Shown here: positions 1 through 11,060 of the stretch, one piece after another
Layout: each line of letters begins with the position of its first letter
Position numbering within the stretch: position 1 is the first letter of the stretch
Assembly: GCA_002007465.1 (NCBI GenBank)
Contig: LNAC01000743.1
Coordinates: forward strand, 576,620-640,619
DNA: 64,000 nucleotides
Direction of reading: 5' to 3'
From: Ailurus styani
Taxonomy: Eukaryota > Chordata > Mammalia > Carnivora > Ailuridae
Notes under the pieces: generated by a model
The model's input: only the letters and a program-made list of their open reading frames with translations
Told to the model about the DNA's origin: nothing
Database searches by the model: none
Translations under genes and position numbers: made by a program

Positions 1-16
1 ATATATATATATATAC
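1..16. repeat. (AT)n microsatellite at window edge
   Basis: Uninterrupted AT dinucleotides open the window and run straight into L1 3' sequence, so this is probably an expansion inside an L1 copy cut by the window edge. Confidence 0.8.
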
Positions 17-397
17 ATACAATGGAATACTATGCAGCTATCAAAAGATACGAAATCTTGCCATTTGCAATGACGTGGATGGAACTAGAGAGTATTATGC
101 TGAGCGAAGTAAGTCAATCACAGAGAGACAATTATCATGATTTCTCTGATATGAGGAACTTGAAGGGCAGGGTGAGGGTTCGTGGGGTTAGGAAGGGAAA
201 AATAATGAAACAAAATGGGATGGGAAGGAGACAAACCATAAGAGACTCCTAATCTCACAAAACAAACTGAGTAGTTACTGGGGGGTGGGAGGGTAGGGAT
301 AGGGTGGATGGGTTATGGACTTTGGGGAGGGTTTGTGCTTTGGTGAATGCTGTGAAAGGTGTAAGGCTGATGTTTCACAGATCTGTACCCCTGGCGC

Positions 398-438
<41 letters not shown>

Positions 439-440
439 GA
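17..440 (+). mobile_element. L1 3' end (late ORF2 plus 3' UTR), young subfamily
   Basis: The sequence begins in the last ORF2 codons: a short open frame at 22-252 starts MEYYAAIKRYEILPF, the usual end of carnivore L1 ORF2. It continues through the G-rich 3' UTR and the segment GGTTATGGACTTTGGGGAGG to 'ctgtacccctggcgc', and ends in a (TAA)n tail. The 'gggtttgtgctttggtga' variant is shared with the short nested copies at 6767 and 43925, which suggests one young subfamily. The 5' part lies outside the window. Confidence 0.85.
398..439 (+). repeat. (TAA)n tail of L1
   Basis: About 14 TAA units directly follow the L1 3' UTR. This is a simple-repeat tail grown from the L1 3' terminus. Confidence 0.85.
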
Positions 441-2678
441 AGAAGCCCTCAATTAAATCACACAAAATGAAACCCCTTAAGTATTATAAATCCTAATGTT
501 CTTCAAGCAAGATATTCCTTTTGCATAATTTTACCAAATAACTTTATGAAACTCCTTAGCATAAGCATACTTGTGCTAAATGGGACATCTAACTAGTTAG
601 AGGAGCATGATAACATATTTTTCTCCCTTTTATATCTGACTTTTAGAAACATACATTTGCCTTTTTCCTTATAATACAAAGATGTACAATAACCTATATA
701 GCGGAAAACAATTTTTGTTATGAATAGAAACAAAAAAGTAGTTTCTACAGCAACACATATTTTATACGACAGCACTAAGAACATCACTTTCATCACTATT
801 CAAATTTTGTTTTGTTTTGTAAGTTTGCTTATTTATGTACTCAGATGACAGGGCACATACTGAATATCATTTTGAGGAAAGAGTAGAGGAAACTACACAG
901 TTATAGAAAAATTTATTCTAATTTTACACTGAGTAAGCTGTTTAATAACAGGCTTTCTGATATTAGCAAATTACAAAACATAATATGTTACATAATTAAG
1001 CTATATGTTAAGAAGGTGCCTTTTAAATTTTCTGTGGATATTCAAAGCAATAGTTTTGTAGAGATAAATGGCTATTGATTGACCGTAGTATAAATATGGA
1101 TGCTTAAAATGACGTTTAACACACACCAGTATGGGCCAGGTTCAGTAGCTAGAGAGAGAGAAAGAGAAAGAGTGAAGAAAATCTGGCACTGAAGCATTAC
1201 TTAGAATAAGTTTCTCAGTGTCTCAGAATTCATGCATCCTGGATGAATTAGTGATAACAAAGCAATGCTGGATGCTTGACTCAGGTGAATAAATAACTAT
1301 AGTTATTCTTTTCTTTCTTTCTGTGCTGTGAACCCTTAAATTGGAAACATAATTCTGTGTGTATTTGATGAAACATACAAATAGTGAAAAAAAGATGGGC
1401 AGACAGACTAATTGAGCATGTTCCAGGCAGTTTTCTGGACCCTAAGTTATTGAGATAAATGTATCTCAATGGTGGTGTAAGCACATATAAAGAATAACAC
1501 ATTCTTCCCAGTGGAAGCCTAGGGAAGTTTCATGGAAGAGATAGAATTGGCCATTGAAGGATGAGTGGGAGTTCTACAGGAAGATAAGGAGAAGAAATTT
1601 TACAGCAGAGAAAATGGCACTAACATTAGAAGGAAGACATTAGAAAGCATGATTGGTTTTGTGGAGAAAGTGTAACTTATTGTGTTTAGAATACACATTT
1701 TATTTTATATTATAAAGATAAAAATTATTTTCAGATTTGGGTTGCCCAGACACTATTTGGGTCATGATACTAGCTTGAATTAATCCAACTAGCTTGTTTC
1801 ACCATAGTAGCAATCAGGGAAGGGGATAGAGAGTAGAGGTGTGTGAAGGAAATTGGGTGACTGGATATATGGTAAATATAATGATCAAACAGGACACCAT
1901 ATGACTGATATTGACAAAGAAGCTAGAGAAATGGTAAACTAGGAAGAACAATCATTGTGAAAGGGATATTTAACAACAAACAGGAGCAAGAAATTGAGAA
2001 AAACTCCTGTTTAACATGAATTGTGCTACCTCTTTGTGTGGTAAAATCTATTTGTTAACAACCAAGTTTCTGTACACGAGACCTAACAATAAAGCTGGCC
2101 TTGTGAAAACAACCTCCCATTTCTCTTTTAGCACTGTCCTCCTACCATAGGTAATCAGCCCCTAGGTAATCAGCCCCTAGGTAATCAGGATGTATACACT
2201 ATCCTGTATACACTAGCCTTTATGTACCAGATGTTCTCATGTTATTCTTTAGTTGCTTCAAGATTTCCGTAATGGTGTACTGTTCAATCTTATTATGCCT
2301 GGCAGAAACACATACTCTGTCAGTTTTTCCATCCTCCTTCAAATCAATATTCTCTACTCTGTGTCTTAGGTCTTATCAGTTCTATCTCTCAATGCTTATC
2401 TATGTCTACTTATTTCTGTTCAAAACACCTTTGCCTTAATTTAAGGCTCCATCCTTCAATGGTTCCATATTGCTAACAATATAAATTTCAAACTATAATG
2501 ATAATGGTCTGAAATAAGTTAATGGCATTGCTAAAATTGCATTTTATACATGTGTTTACAGACTTTTAAAAAAACTGCCTTATTATCAGCTTGATACAAT
2601 GAGAGAAAAATTTTCTCTTAATACATGAAAAAAATAGTATTGGTAATATTTTTTAGAAGAAGAGGGTTGGATGTTTGG
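441..2678. other. Unassigned AT-rich intergenic DNA
   Basis: No SINE, young L1 or convincing exon is visible. Around 1500-1660 the wording faintly resembles the 3' part of an ancient mammalian LINE (L2-like), but too weakly to call. A small purine-rich AG tract lies at about 1151-1172. A minisatellite inside is listed separately. Confidence 0.6.
2148..2216. repeat. Two adjacent tiny minisatellites
   Basis: The 15-bp unit TAGGTAATCAGCCCC occurs 2.7 times at 2148-2188. Two copies of TGTATACACTA with a 14-bp period follow at 2191-2215. All units are exact as read. Confidence 0.85.
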
Positions 2679-2694
2679 ATATTTTCTAAATTTA
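2679..2694. repeat. Left TSD of full-length L1
   Basis: ATATTTTCTAAATTTA here matches ATATTTTGTAAATTTA at 10920-10935 with one mismatch. The pair brackets the minus-strand L1 exactly at its A-rich 3' end and its 5' start. Confidence 0.85.
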
Positions 2695-5600
2695 ATTTTT
2701 ATTATTTTTATTATGTTATGTTAGTCACCACAGAGTACAATGTTAGTTTTTGATATAGCATTCCATGATTCACTTTTTGCATATAATACCCAGTATGCCA
2801 TGCAATACATACCCTCCTTAATACCCATCACCAGGTTAACCCATCCACCTACCAGGATCCCCTCCAAAACCTGCAGTTTATTTCCCATAATCCATAGTCT
2901 CTCATGGTTCCTCTTTACCTCTGATTTTTCCCCCTTCATTTTTCCCTTCCTTCTCTTAATGTCCTCCATGCTATTCCTTATGTTCCACGTATGAGTGAAA
3001 CCATATGATAATTGTCTTTCTCTGTGTGACTTATTTCACTTGGCATAATCTCCTCCAGTTCCATCCATATCAATGCAAATGGTAGGTATTCATCCTGACA
3101 GCTGAGTAATATTCCATTGTGTATATGAACCATATCTTCTCTATCCATTCATCTGTTGAAGGGAATCTCAGCTCCCTGCACTTTGGTTATTGTGGACATT
3201 GCTGCTATGAACATTGGGGTGCATGTGCCCATTCGTTTCACTACAGCTCTCTTTGGGATAAATACCCAGTAGTGCAATTGCTGGGTCATAGGGTAGCTTT
3301 AATTTTAACTTTTTGAGGGACTTCTGCAGTAATTTCCAAAGTGGCTGCACCAACTTGCCTTTCCACCAACAGTGTAAGCGGGTCCCCATTCTCCACAACC
3401 TCTCCAACATTTGTTGTTTCCTGCCTTGTCACTTTTTGCCATTCTATCTGGTGTAAGATGGTATCTCAATGTGTTTTTTTTATCAATGTTGTTTTGATTT
3501 GAATTTCCCTGATGTCTAATGATGTTGAACATTTTTTCATGTGTCTGTTAGCCATTCATATGTCTTCTTTGAAGAAGTGTCTGTTCATGTGTTCTGCCCA
3601 TTTTTTAACTGGATTATTTGTTTTTCAGGTGTTGAGTTTGAGAAGTTCCTTATATATCTTGAATATCAGCCCTTTATCTGTAGTGGCATTTGCAAATATA
3701 TTCTCCCATTCCGTGGGTTGACTCTTTGTTTTGTTGACTGTTTCCTTTGCTGTGCAGAAGCTTTTTATCTTAATGAAGTCCCAGAAGTTCACTTTTGCTT
3801 TTGTTTCCCTTGCCTTTGGATACATGTCTTGAAAGAATTTGCTGAGGCTGATGTCGAAGAGTTTACTGCCTATGTTCTCCTCTAGGATTTTGATGGATTC
3901 CTGTCTCACATTGAAGTCTTTCATCCATTTTGAGTTTATCTTTGTGCATGGTGTAAGAGAATGGTCGAATTTAATTCTTCTGTATGTGGCTGTCCAATTT
4001 TCCTAGCACTATTTATTGAAGAGACTGCTTTTTTTCCACTGAATATTTTTTTTCCTGCTTTGTAAAAGATTAGTTGACCATAGAGTTGAGGGTCCATATC
4101 TCGGCTCTCTATTCTGCTCCATTGATCTATGTGTCTATTTTTGTGCCAGTAACACACTGTCCTGTTGATCACAGCTTTGTAGTATAGCATGAAATCAACC
4201 AACGTGATGCCCCCAGCTTTGTTTTTCTTTTTCAACATTCCCTTGGAGATTCGGGTTCCTTTCTGGTTCCATACAAATATTAGGATTGTTTGTTCCAGCC
4301 CTTTGAGAAATGCCATTAGTATTTTGATTGAGATGGCATTAAAAGTATAGATTGCTCTGGACAGCATAGACATTTTAAGAATGTTTATACTTCTGATCCA
4401 TGATCATGGAAAGTTTGTCCATCTCTTTGTGTCTTCTTCAATTTCTATCAAAAGTGCTCTATAGTTTCTAGAGTATAGATCCCTCACCTCATTGGTTAGG
4501 TTTATTTCAAGTTACCTTATGGTTCTTGGTGTTATTGTAAATGGAATCGATTCCCTAATTTCTCTTTGTACAGAGAAACTTTGTTAGTGTATAGGAAAGC
4601 AACTGATTTTTGTGTATTGATTTTGTATCCTGCCACATTACTGAATTGCGGTGTGAGTTGCAGTAATTTAGGAGTGGAATTTTTTGGGTTTTCCCCATAA
4701 AGTATCATGTCATATGCAAAGAGAGAGGGTTTGACTTCTTCTCTGCCAATTTGAATGCATTTTATTTCTTTTTGTTGTCTGATTGCTGTTGCTAGGACTT
4801 CTAGTACTATCTTGAATAGTGGTGAGAGTAGGCATCCTTGTAATGTTCCTTATCTTAAGGGAAAGGCTCCCAGCTTTTCCCTATTGAGAATGATATTCAC
4901 TGTGGACTTTTGACAGATAGTTTTTATGAAATTGAAGAATGTTCCCTCTAACCCTGTACTTTGAAGAGTTTTAATCAGGAAAGGATGCTGTATTTTGCCA
5001 AATGCTTTTTCTGCATCAATTGAGAGAACCATGTGGTTCTTCTCTCCCCTCTCATTAATGTGTTCTATCACATTGATTGGTTTATAAATGTTGAACCACA
5101 CTTGCATCCCAAGGATTAATTCCACCTGGTTGTGATGGACAATACTTTTAATGTGCTGTTAGATCCTACTAGATAGGATCTTTTTGAGAATTTTGGCACC
5201 CATGTTCATATTGGATATGTTCTGAAATTCTCCTTTTTATAGTGTCTTTGCCTGGTTTTGTGATCAAGGTAATGCTGGTCTCATAGAATGAATCTGGAAG
5301 TTTTCCTTTGGTTTCTGTATTTTGAAACAGCTTCAAGAGAACAAGTATTAATTCGTCTTTGAATGTTTGGTAGAATTACATGGGGAATTCTTCAGGTCCT
5401 GGACTCTTGTGTTTTGGGAGATTTTTGATCACTGCTTCAATCTCTTTACTGATTATTGGTATATTCAGGTTGTCAATTTCTTTCTGTTTCAGTCTTTATT
5501 TTGCTTATAGGTTTCTAGGAAGGCATCTATTTCTTCCGAGTTGCTTAATTTATTGGCATATAGTTGTTGATAATAATTTCTGATAATTGTTTCTATTTCC

Positions 5601-6368
5601 TTGGTGTTAGTCATGATCTCTCCCCTTTCATTCATAATTTTATTAATTTGAGTCCTTTCTCTTTTCTTTTGGATAAGTCTTGCCAATGGTTTATAGATCT
5701 TATTAATTATTTCAAAGAACCAGCTTCTAGTTTCATTGATCTGCTTTACTGGTTTCTAATTCATTGATCTCTGCTCTCATCTTAACTATTTCTCTTCTCA
5801 TGCCTGGTTTAGGCTACAACTGTTGTTCTTTCTCCAGTTCGTTAAGGTGTAAAGTTAGTTTTCGTATGCAGGAATTTTCTAGTTTTTTAAGTGAGGCTTG
5901 GATGGCTATGTACTTACCCCTAAGGACTGGACTTGCCATATCCCATAGGTTTTCGACTGATGTGTGTTCATTTTCATTGATTTCCATGAATTGTTGTAGT
6001 TCTTTGATTTCCTGGTTGACCCAAACATTCTTAAAGAGGATGGTCTTTAGCTTCCAATGTTTGAATTTCTTCCAAGATTTTTCTTGTGATTGAGTTCCAG
6101 TTTCAAAGCATTGTGGTCTGAGAATATGCAAGGAACAATCTCAATGTTTTGGTATAGATTGAGACCTGATTTGTGACCCAGTATGTGGTCTATTCTGGAT
6201 AAAGTGCCATGTGCACATGTGCATTCTGTAGTTTTACAGTGGAATGTTCTGTATATATATATGAAGTCCATCTGGTCCAATGTGTCATTCAAACTCTTGT
6301 TTCTTTGTTGATTTTCTCCTTAGATGATCTGTGCGTTGCTGAGAATGGAGTGTTAAGATCTCCTATGG

Positions 6369-6383
6369 TTAACATATTATTAT
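6369..6383. repeat. TSD of the SINE in ORF2
   Basis: TTAACATATTATTAT here and TTAATGTATTATTAT at 6580-6594 differ at two positions, as expected for an aged duplication. Confidence 0.65.
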
Positions 6384-6579
6384 TTTTTAAAATCTTTTTT
6401 AATTTATTTGACAGAGAGAGAGACAGCGAGAGAGGGAATACAAGTAGGGGGAGTGGGAGAGGGAGAATCAGGCTTCCCACGGAACAAGGATCCTGATGTG
6501 GGGCTCGGTTCCAGGACCCCGGGATCATGTCCTCAGCCAAGGGCAGACCACTAATGACTGAGCCACCCAGGAGCACCTA
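6384..6579 (-). mobile_element. Can-SINE, minus strand, inside L1 ORF2
   Basis: Reading the plus strand: T-rich tail, TTTATTTGACAGAGAGAGAG, a purine-rich body, then the reverse of the tRNA-like head ending GAGCCACCCAGGAGCACC. The copy is fairly diverged. It interrupts the host L1 and is flanked by an imperfect duplication. Confidence 0.9.
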
Positions 6580-6751
6580 TTAATGTATTATTATCAACAT
6601 GTTTCTTTATTTTGGTTAGCAGTTGGCTGATGTAGTTGGCTGCTCCCATGTTGGTGGCATAGATATTTAAAATTGTTAGATCTTCTTGGTGGATAGACCC
6701 TTTAAGAATGTTATCGTGTCCTTCTATATCTCTTACTACAGTCTTTAGCTT

Positions 6752-6973
6752 AAAATCTAATTTGTCAAACCATAAGAGACTCCTGACCTCACAAAACAAA
6801 CTGAGGGTTACAGACCTGTACCCCTTGGGCGAAGAATAAAATGGGTTATGGACATTGGGGAGGGTTTGTGCTTTGGTGAGTGTTGTGAAAGATGTAAGCC
6901 TGATGATTCACAGACCTGTACCCCTTGGGCGAAGAATAAAAATAAAATTAAATTAAAAAAAATCTAATTTGTC
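6752..6973 (+). mobile_element. Short rearranged L1 3' fragment with perfect TSD
   Basis: AAAATCTAATTTGTC at 6752-6766 is repeated exactly at 6959-6973. The roughly 192 bp between (6767-6958) is L1 3' UTR on the plus strand, inserted into the minus-strand host L1. It starts AAACCATAAGAGACTCCTGA and ends in an A-rich tail. A 31-bp segment beginning CAGACCTGTACCCCTTGGGC occurs twice (6811-6841 and 6911-6941). The first copy replaces the G-rich tract normally found there. Confidence 0.9.
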
Positions 6974-7132
6974 TGTTATGAGAATTGCTACCCCAGCTTT
7001 CTTTTGAGGTCCGTTGGTGTGAAAGAGGGTTCTACATTCCTCACTTTCAGTCTGGATGTATATTAGGTTCAAAATGAGTCTCTTGTAGACAACATATGGA
7101 TGGGTCCTGTCTTTTTATCCAGTCTATGACAC

Positions 7133-7138
7133 TGTGCC
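7133..7138. repeat. Left 6-bp TSD of solo LTR
   Basis: TGTGCC here is repeated at 8328-8333, and removing the LTR plus one copy restores continuous L1 sequence. A 6-bp duplication is typical of betaretrovirus-like (class II) integration. Confidence 0.9.
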
Positions 7139-8327
7139 TGTCAGAGTCCAGCTCCAGCAGGTCCAGGGGTCCCCAAAAGGATGGATGGTGTCGGCGAAAG
7201 GAATGAGAGAGCCAAGCAGTTCTTTCTGATCACCAAGCAGGCATCTCTAACTATGCTGGTCTCAGTAGCTTTATTTATAGATAGTAAGATGAACAATACG
7301 TGAACAGAACATGATTTTTTGAAGTTAATTGATTTCTGTGGTATGGTACTTTGATCAATGAAAACATTCTTTACATGTTCTCCTCAGCTTGATCTTTACA
7401 TTTTATGTTTGCCCTCTATAAATTGGGGCAGAGACAGACCATCTGTCTCTGACAATCTGTCAAATGACATCTGTCCCCTAACAGGACAGATGGGTCTCAT
7501 ACAGACCAAGTGAGTCATGCTTTTGTTCTTAAAATTGAATTAAATGGAAATTCCATAGTAGCAGAGTTACAAGTTAAAGACAGTAACCATTATTATGTAT
7601 TAGAATCATCTATCTATGTTAAACTTATATGAATAAGGCATTAGTTATATAGTTCAAGCATAGTCTAACATAAATGAATTACACGTTATTATCTAGTACA
7701 TTAGTCACAGAAGCGAGGAATACAGAAGTGAAGAAAATAGTGATAATTATGGAAGTAGGGCTTAAGTTGTTCCCATGAGCTACTTCTTTGTAACTGAGTG
7801 CGCAAGAACCATAGGGGTCCTGTTCTGGCTATTCTTTGAATAAAGGGCAATATTCATGGAAAGCAGACCTTATGGAGGGTACCATGCCCTCTCATTAATC
7901 AGTAAGGGAACATGTAGCAATTTATGTCCTGTTCTGATTCGTATATCATCTTTAGATAAGGCTCCTTTTCTTCAGGCTGAACTAATGCTTAGCTCCCGGG
8001 CCTGGTTTTGTCTTAAAGTCCTTCTGTCTGAACTAAAAAAGCTCTATGAGAAAATGCTGGGAGAGAGGGTCACGGAGGTAGAATCTAGGGTCCTTGCTGT
8101 GGGGCTAAGGGTCTGATTCTTCTCCTCATATACTGTCATATGAGTAATCTCGGTCTGGTGTGGAGTGCCCTAGGGCCTAATCATAAGCAACAGGTTTATT
8201 CCTGGGAGAGAAATCAAAAGCGGTGGAAGGAAATACCAGGTTCACTCTGTATGGCAGGAGCTGTGCAAATGCTGCCATTTCCACGCTGTGACTGTTTCGG
8301 CCAGCGAGGCCCAGGCAGCTCCCGGCA
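7139..8327 (-). mobile_element. Solo LTR of an endogenous retrovirus (probable class II), inside L1
   Basis: This is 1189 bp with TG...CA ends (TGTCAGAGTCC... and ...CTCCCGGCA) and a perfect 6-bp TSD TGTGCC. A second copy, about 94-95% identical by eye, lies at 59224-60391. No gag, pol or env sequence is attached, so it is a solo LTR left by recombination between two LTRs. Minus orientation is inferred from TATAAATAAA (plus-strand 7270-7279, reversed), which sits about 130 bp from one end and would give a long U3 and a short R-U5. A plus-strand AATAAA at 7839-7844 would imply an unusually long R-U5, so orientation is less sure than the element itself. Confidence 0.9.
7270..7279 (-). promoter_or_regulatory. 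Candidate TATA box / poly(A) signal of the LTR
   Basis: On the minus strand this reads TATAAATAAA, containing both a TATA-like core and AATAAA. The overlap of promoter and polyadenylation signals near U3/R is compatible with betaretrovirus-type LTRs. It is conserved in the second copy at 59354-59363. Activity is not shown. Confidence 0.45.
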
Positions 8328-8449
8328 TGTGCCCTTTCATGGGAGCATTTAGCCCGTTCATGTTGAAGATGATATTTGATAGACACAATTTATTGTCATC
8401 ATGTCACCTTTGAAGTCCTTGTTTCTATGGATTATCTCATTAATTTCTG

Positions 8450-9431
8450 TTCTATATCACTCTTGGGGTCTTTATCCTTTTATAGACTCCCCCTTAATAT
8501 TTCTTGCAGGGTCAGCTTAGTGGTCACATATTCTTTCAGTTTCTGCCAGTCCTGGAAGGTCTTTATTTATTTGTCCATTCTGAATGACAGCTTTGCCAGA
8601 TAAAGTATACTTGGTTGCATGTTCTTCTCACTTAGTACCCTGAATATGTCCTACCACCCCTTTCTGGCTTGTCAGGTCTCTGCGGGCAGGTCTGACGTTA
8701 TTCTGATGTTCCTCCTTCTGTATGTAAGGAATGTCTTCCTCCTAACTGCCCTTAGGATGGTTTCCGTGGTTCTAAGATTTGCTAGTTTTACTATTACATG
8801 CCGGGCATTGGTCTGTTCTTGATCTTGGGAGGGGTCCACTCTCCCCCTAGGACATGAATTCTTGTTTCATTCCCCAGATTATGGATGTTCTCAGCTAGGA
8901 TTTACTCAAATATATCTTCTAGTTTTCTCTCTCTTCCACCACCTCAGAGATCCCAATAGTCTTGACATTGGAATGTTTCATGGTGTCATTTATTTCTCTA
9001 ATTCTGTTTTCATTGATTTTAAGGTGTTTCTTCCAGGTCTCCTCTTGTTCCTTCCTTTCTATCAGTTTGTTTTCTAGATCACTAATTTGTTCTTCTGTTT
9101 TATTTACCCTAGCTGTTAGTGTATCTTATTTAGACTGCATCTCATTTATAGAATTTTTAAGTTCAGCCTGATTAGCTCTCATTTCTGCCCTTAGAGAATC
9201 TATGTTGCCATTAATTGTTTTCTCCAGCCTAGCTATTGTCTTGATAAATGTTACCCTGAAGTCTATTTCTGACATCTTGCTTATATCCATATACATTATG
9301 TCTGTGGAAAAGTCCATTGTCTCTTGTTCTGTCTTTTGTTGGGAGTTCCTCCTCCTAGCCATTCTTTTGAGGGTGGTTGAAGGAATGTACAGAGTTGAAA
9401 ATATCAACCACAATTCAGACAGGATGCACAC
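8450..9431 (-). pseudogene. L1 ORF1 remnant
   Basis: The minus-strand frame at 9126-9431 ends in L1 ORF1 N-terminal sequence. It includes MARRRNSQQKTEQETMDFST and a coiled-coil-like run, LEKTINGNIDSLRAEMRANQ. Downstream (about 8450-9120) the RRM and C-terminal regions are recognisable only in pieces and are frameshifted. In the family ORF1p is a trimeric RNA-binding chaperone. This copy is broken. Confidence 0.8.
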
Positions 9432-9659
9432 TGGGAATGTTCAGAACAATCTGAAGTCACCACCAAGAAAACCCAGCCAAAATGAAACCCAAGAATAAAA
9501 TTTCTGAGATTAAGAAAAGCAAAAAAACCCAAAAGGGATGGGGGAGGGGGGCTATAATTTCTTAAGATGGGCAAAGAAGTATGTTTCAGTTCTTCCTTAG
9601 TGTTTTTTGTTCTCTGTTAGAGAACACTACTTCCCAGAGTAACAGGGAAATTAAAACTG

Positions 9660-9714
<55 letters not shown>

Positions 9715-10919
9715 GAATTGAATAGAACAAAAAGGACTACATTGAAGCTTATATCTATGTATATATCTATATATCCATATCTATATCTATATGCACATAT
9801 ATATTTATATATATGAAAAAGAAAAAAGGTATATGTGAGAAACAGTAGATGCTAAAAGGTTACTATGGAATATGATGTATTAAGCATCTAGTTGAAATGC
9901 TAAGTAAGTAAAAAGAAAAAAGCAGAGAAGAAACATGAGAAAGAATAAAAAAGTTGTATCTAAGTAATACACAGGCCATGCGGCAACTGCAGGAGTTCAG
10001 TATACTATTTTCTTCTGTTTTTGGTGTTTGATGGGGACCCTTGGGTTGTTGTCTTCTTGTTTTTCCAGCTGGTATTCTGTTAGGGCAACCTGCCATGTTG
10101 ATTATCAGGCAACCCTGCTTGGGCAGAGTTGCCCTGCCCCCTATCAAGGGGCTGGATTCTGTTGAAACTCTTTTTTGGTAGCTTTTGTTCTCTGGTGGCT
10201 TTTTGCACCTTTTCAGAGGGTCCGGACAAAGGAAAATGTCTGCACCCAGACTGCACCCCAGAGGAGGGATGTCTTCCCCCTCTCTAAACCCTCCAGAACA
10301 CACAGTCTCCCCCTCTGTAAACTTCAGCCTCCCACAGGCAGTACACGCCCTCAACGATTCTCTCAGAAGTTGACCCAGACCCCCTCTTCTCTCTGCCCCC
10401 TGTGCCTCCAAAACCACGAATGATCCTGGTCTGGGTAGGTGTGGAGAGCAGCAGTGTTGGCTGAAGTGGCTGTGGTGACAGTCAGCCCCTCAGGTTCACA
10501 GGCACAAGTCGGCACAAGTGGCCTCCCGGGTCCCAGTGTTTGCCCCTTGAGCTCCTGGATTCTGTTTGCGCACTTTTATGGGGCACTTCCCATCCCACCA
10601 CCTCTGTTCTGCAAGCTATCGCTGGTCCCCAGGTGCAGGACACTTCTGCACTGGGGTATTACTTTACTTTCCAGTGTGTAGCTTCTGGTGGTCCCCTCGC
10701 TCTTCTGTTTATCCTCCCATATCCTTCTGCACAATCACAACTCCATCCTTTGTACCTCTCAACTGAAGATCCTCTGCTCCCATAGAGATCCAGATGTATA
10801 ATCTTATATCTCAAGCTGATTTCATCAGTTTTCAGACTGGCTTGGTAGATAGCCATCTAAATTCAGGGGATGAGTTGAAACAGAGTCCCCCACTCCTCCG
10901 CCATCTTGCCCCTCTTCCA
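9432..10919 (-). other. L1 5' UTR (internal Pol II promoter region), minus strand
   Basis: This GC-richer block between the ORF1 start and the L1 5' end contains segments shared with the 5' UTRs at 36690-37725 and 44099-45958 (for example the 'cccctatcaaggggctgg' and 'ccagaacacacag' stretches). It carries a (TA)n expansion at 9661-9711. In intact L1 this region drives transcription. No activity is implied here. Confidence 0.8.
9661..9711. repeat. (TA)n microsatellite
   Basis: About 25 TA units, followed by degenerate TATATC/TATATA sequence to about 9820, lie inside the L1 5' UTR. Confidence 0.9.
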
Positions 10920-10935
10920 ATATTTTGTAAATTTA

Positions 10936-11060
10936 AAGATCAAGTGTAACACAGTCATAAGAACTTGTCTCCTTGATGTAAGCCTTTGCAAACAAAAAAC
11001 AACAAAAACAAAACAAAGCAAAAACAAAAACAAAAAAATAAAACTTCTAAGAACACTATT
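10936..11060. other. Unassigned DNA with A-rich tract
   Basis: A/C-rich simple sequence (CAAAAA-like) occupies about 10988-11042. It may be an old poly(A) tail but has no recognisable element beside it. Confidence 0.5.

Larger units (their letters stand above)
2985..8390 (-). pseudogene. L1 ORF2 remnant (endonuclease/reverse transcriptase), broken
   Basis: Minus-strand open stretches recall L1 ORF2. At 6047-6292 is the C-terminal endonuclease part (GRIDHILGHKSG and SDHNALKLEL). At 4850-5125 is reverse transcriptase motif A context ([15 protein letters not shown], where the family usually has AFDKI). At 3936-4373 and 3625-3924 is the post-RT region (QLYGQLIFYKAGKK, then [20 protein letters not shown]). 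At 3168-3410 is the C-terminal part (KLKLPYDPAIALLGIYPKES). The frame is broken by stops, shifts and three insertions. In the intact family this protein nicks DNA and copies L1 RNA. This copy cannot. Confidence 0.88.
2695..10919 (-). mobile_element. Full-length L1 retrotransposon, minus strand, interrupted by three later insertions
   Basis: Read on the minus strand it starts at about 10919 with the 5' UTR opening (GGCAAGATGGCGGAGGAGTG). It runs through the 5' UTR, ORF1 (about 9430-8450), ORF2 (about 8390-2985) and the 3' UTR, and ends in an A/T-rich tail near 2700. A 16-bp TSD with one mismatch flanks it (2679-2694 and 10920-10935). Subtracting the SINE at 6384, the L1 fragment at 6767 and the LTR at 7139 leaves about 6.6 kb, a normal full L1 length. 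Both ORFs carry many stops and frameshifts, so it is dead. All three internal insertions are younger than this element. Confidence 0.93.

Noticed and set aside
7139..8327. Considered as part of a complete provirus with 59224-60391 as the two LTRs
   Set aside because: Each LTR has its own flanking target sequence and lies in a different host repeat, and no retroviral internal genes lie between them. They are independent solo LTRs.
9863..10417. 184-codon minus-strand open frame
   Set aside because: It lies wholly in the L1 5' UTR between ORF1 and the L1 5' end, is GC-driven, and has no recognisable domain.
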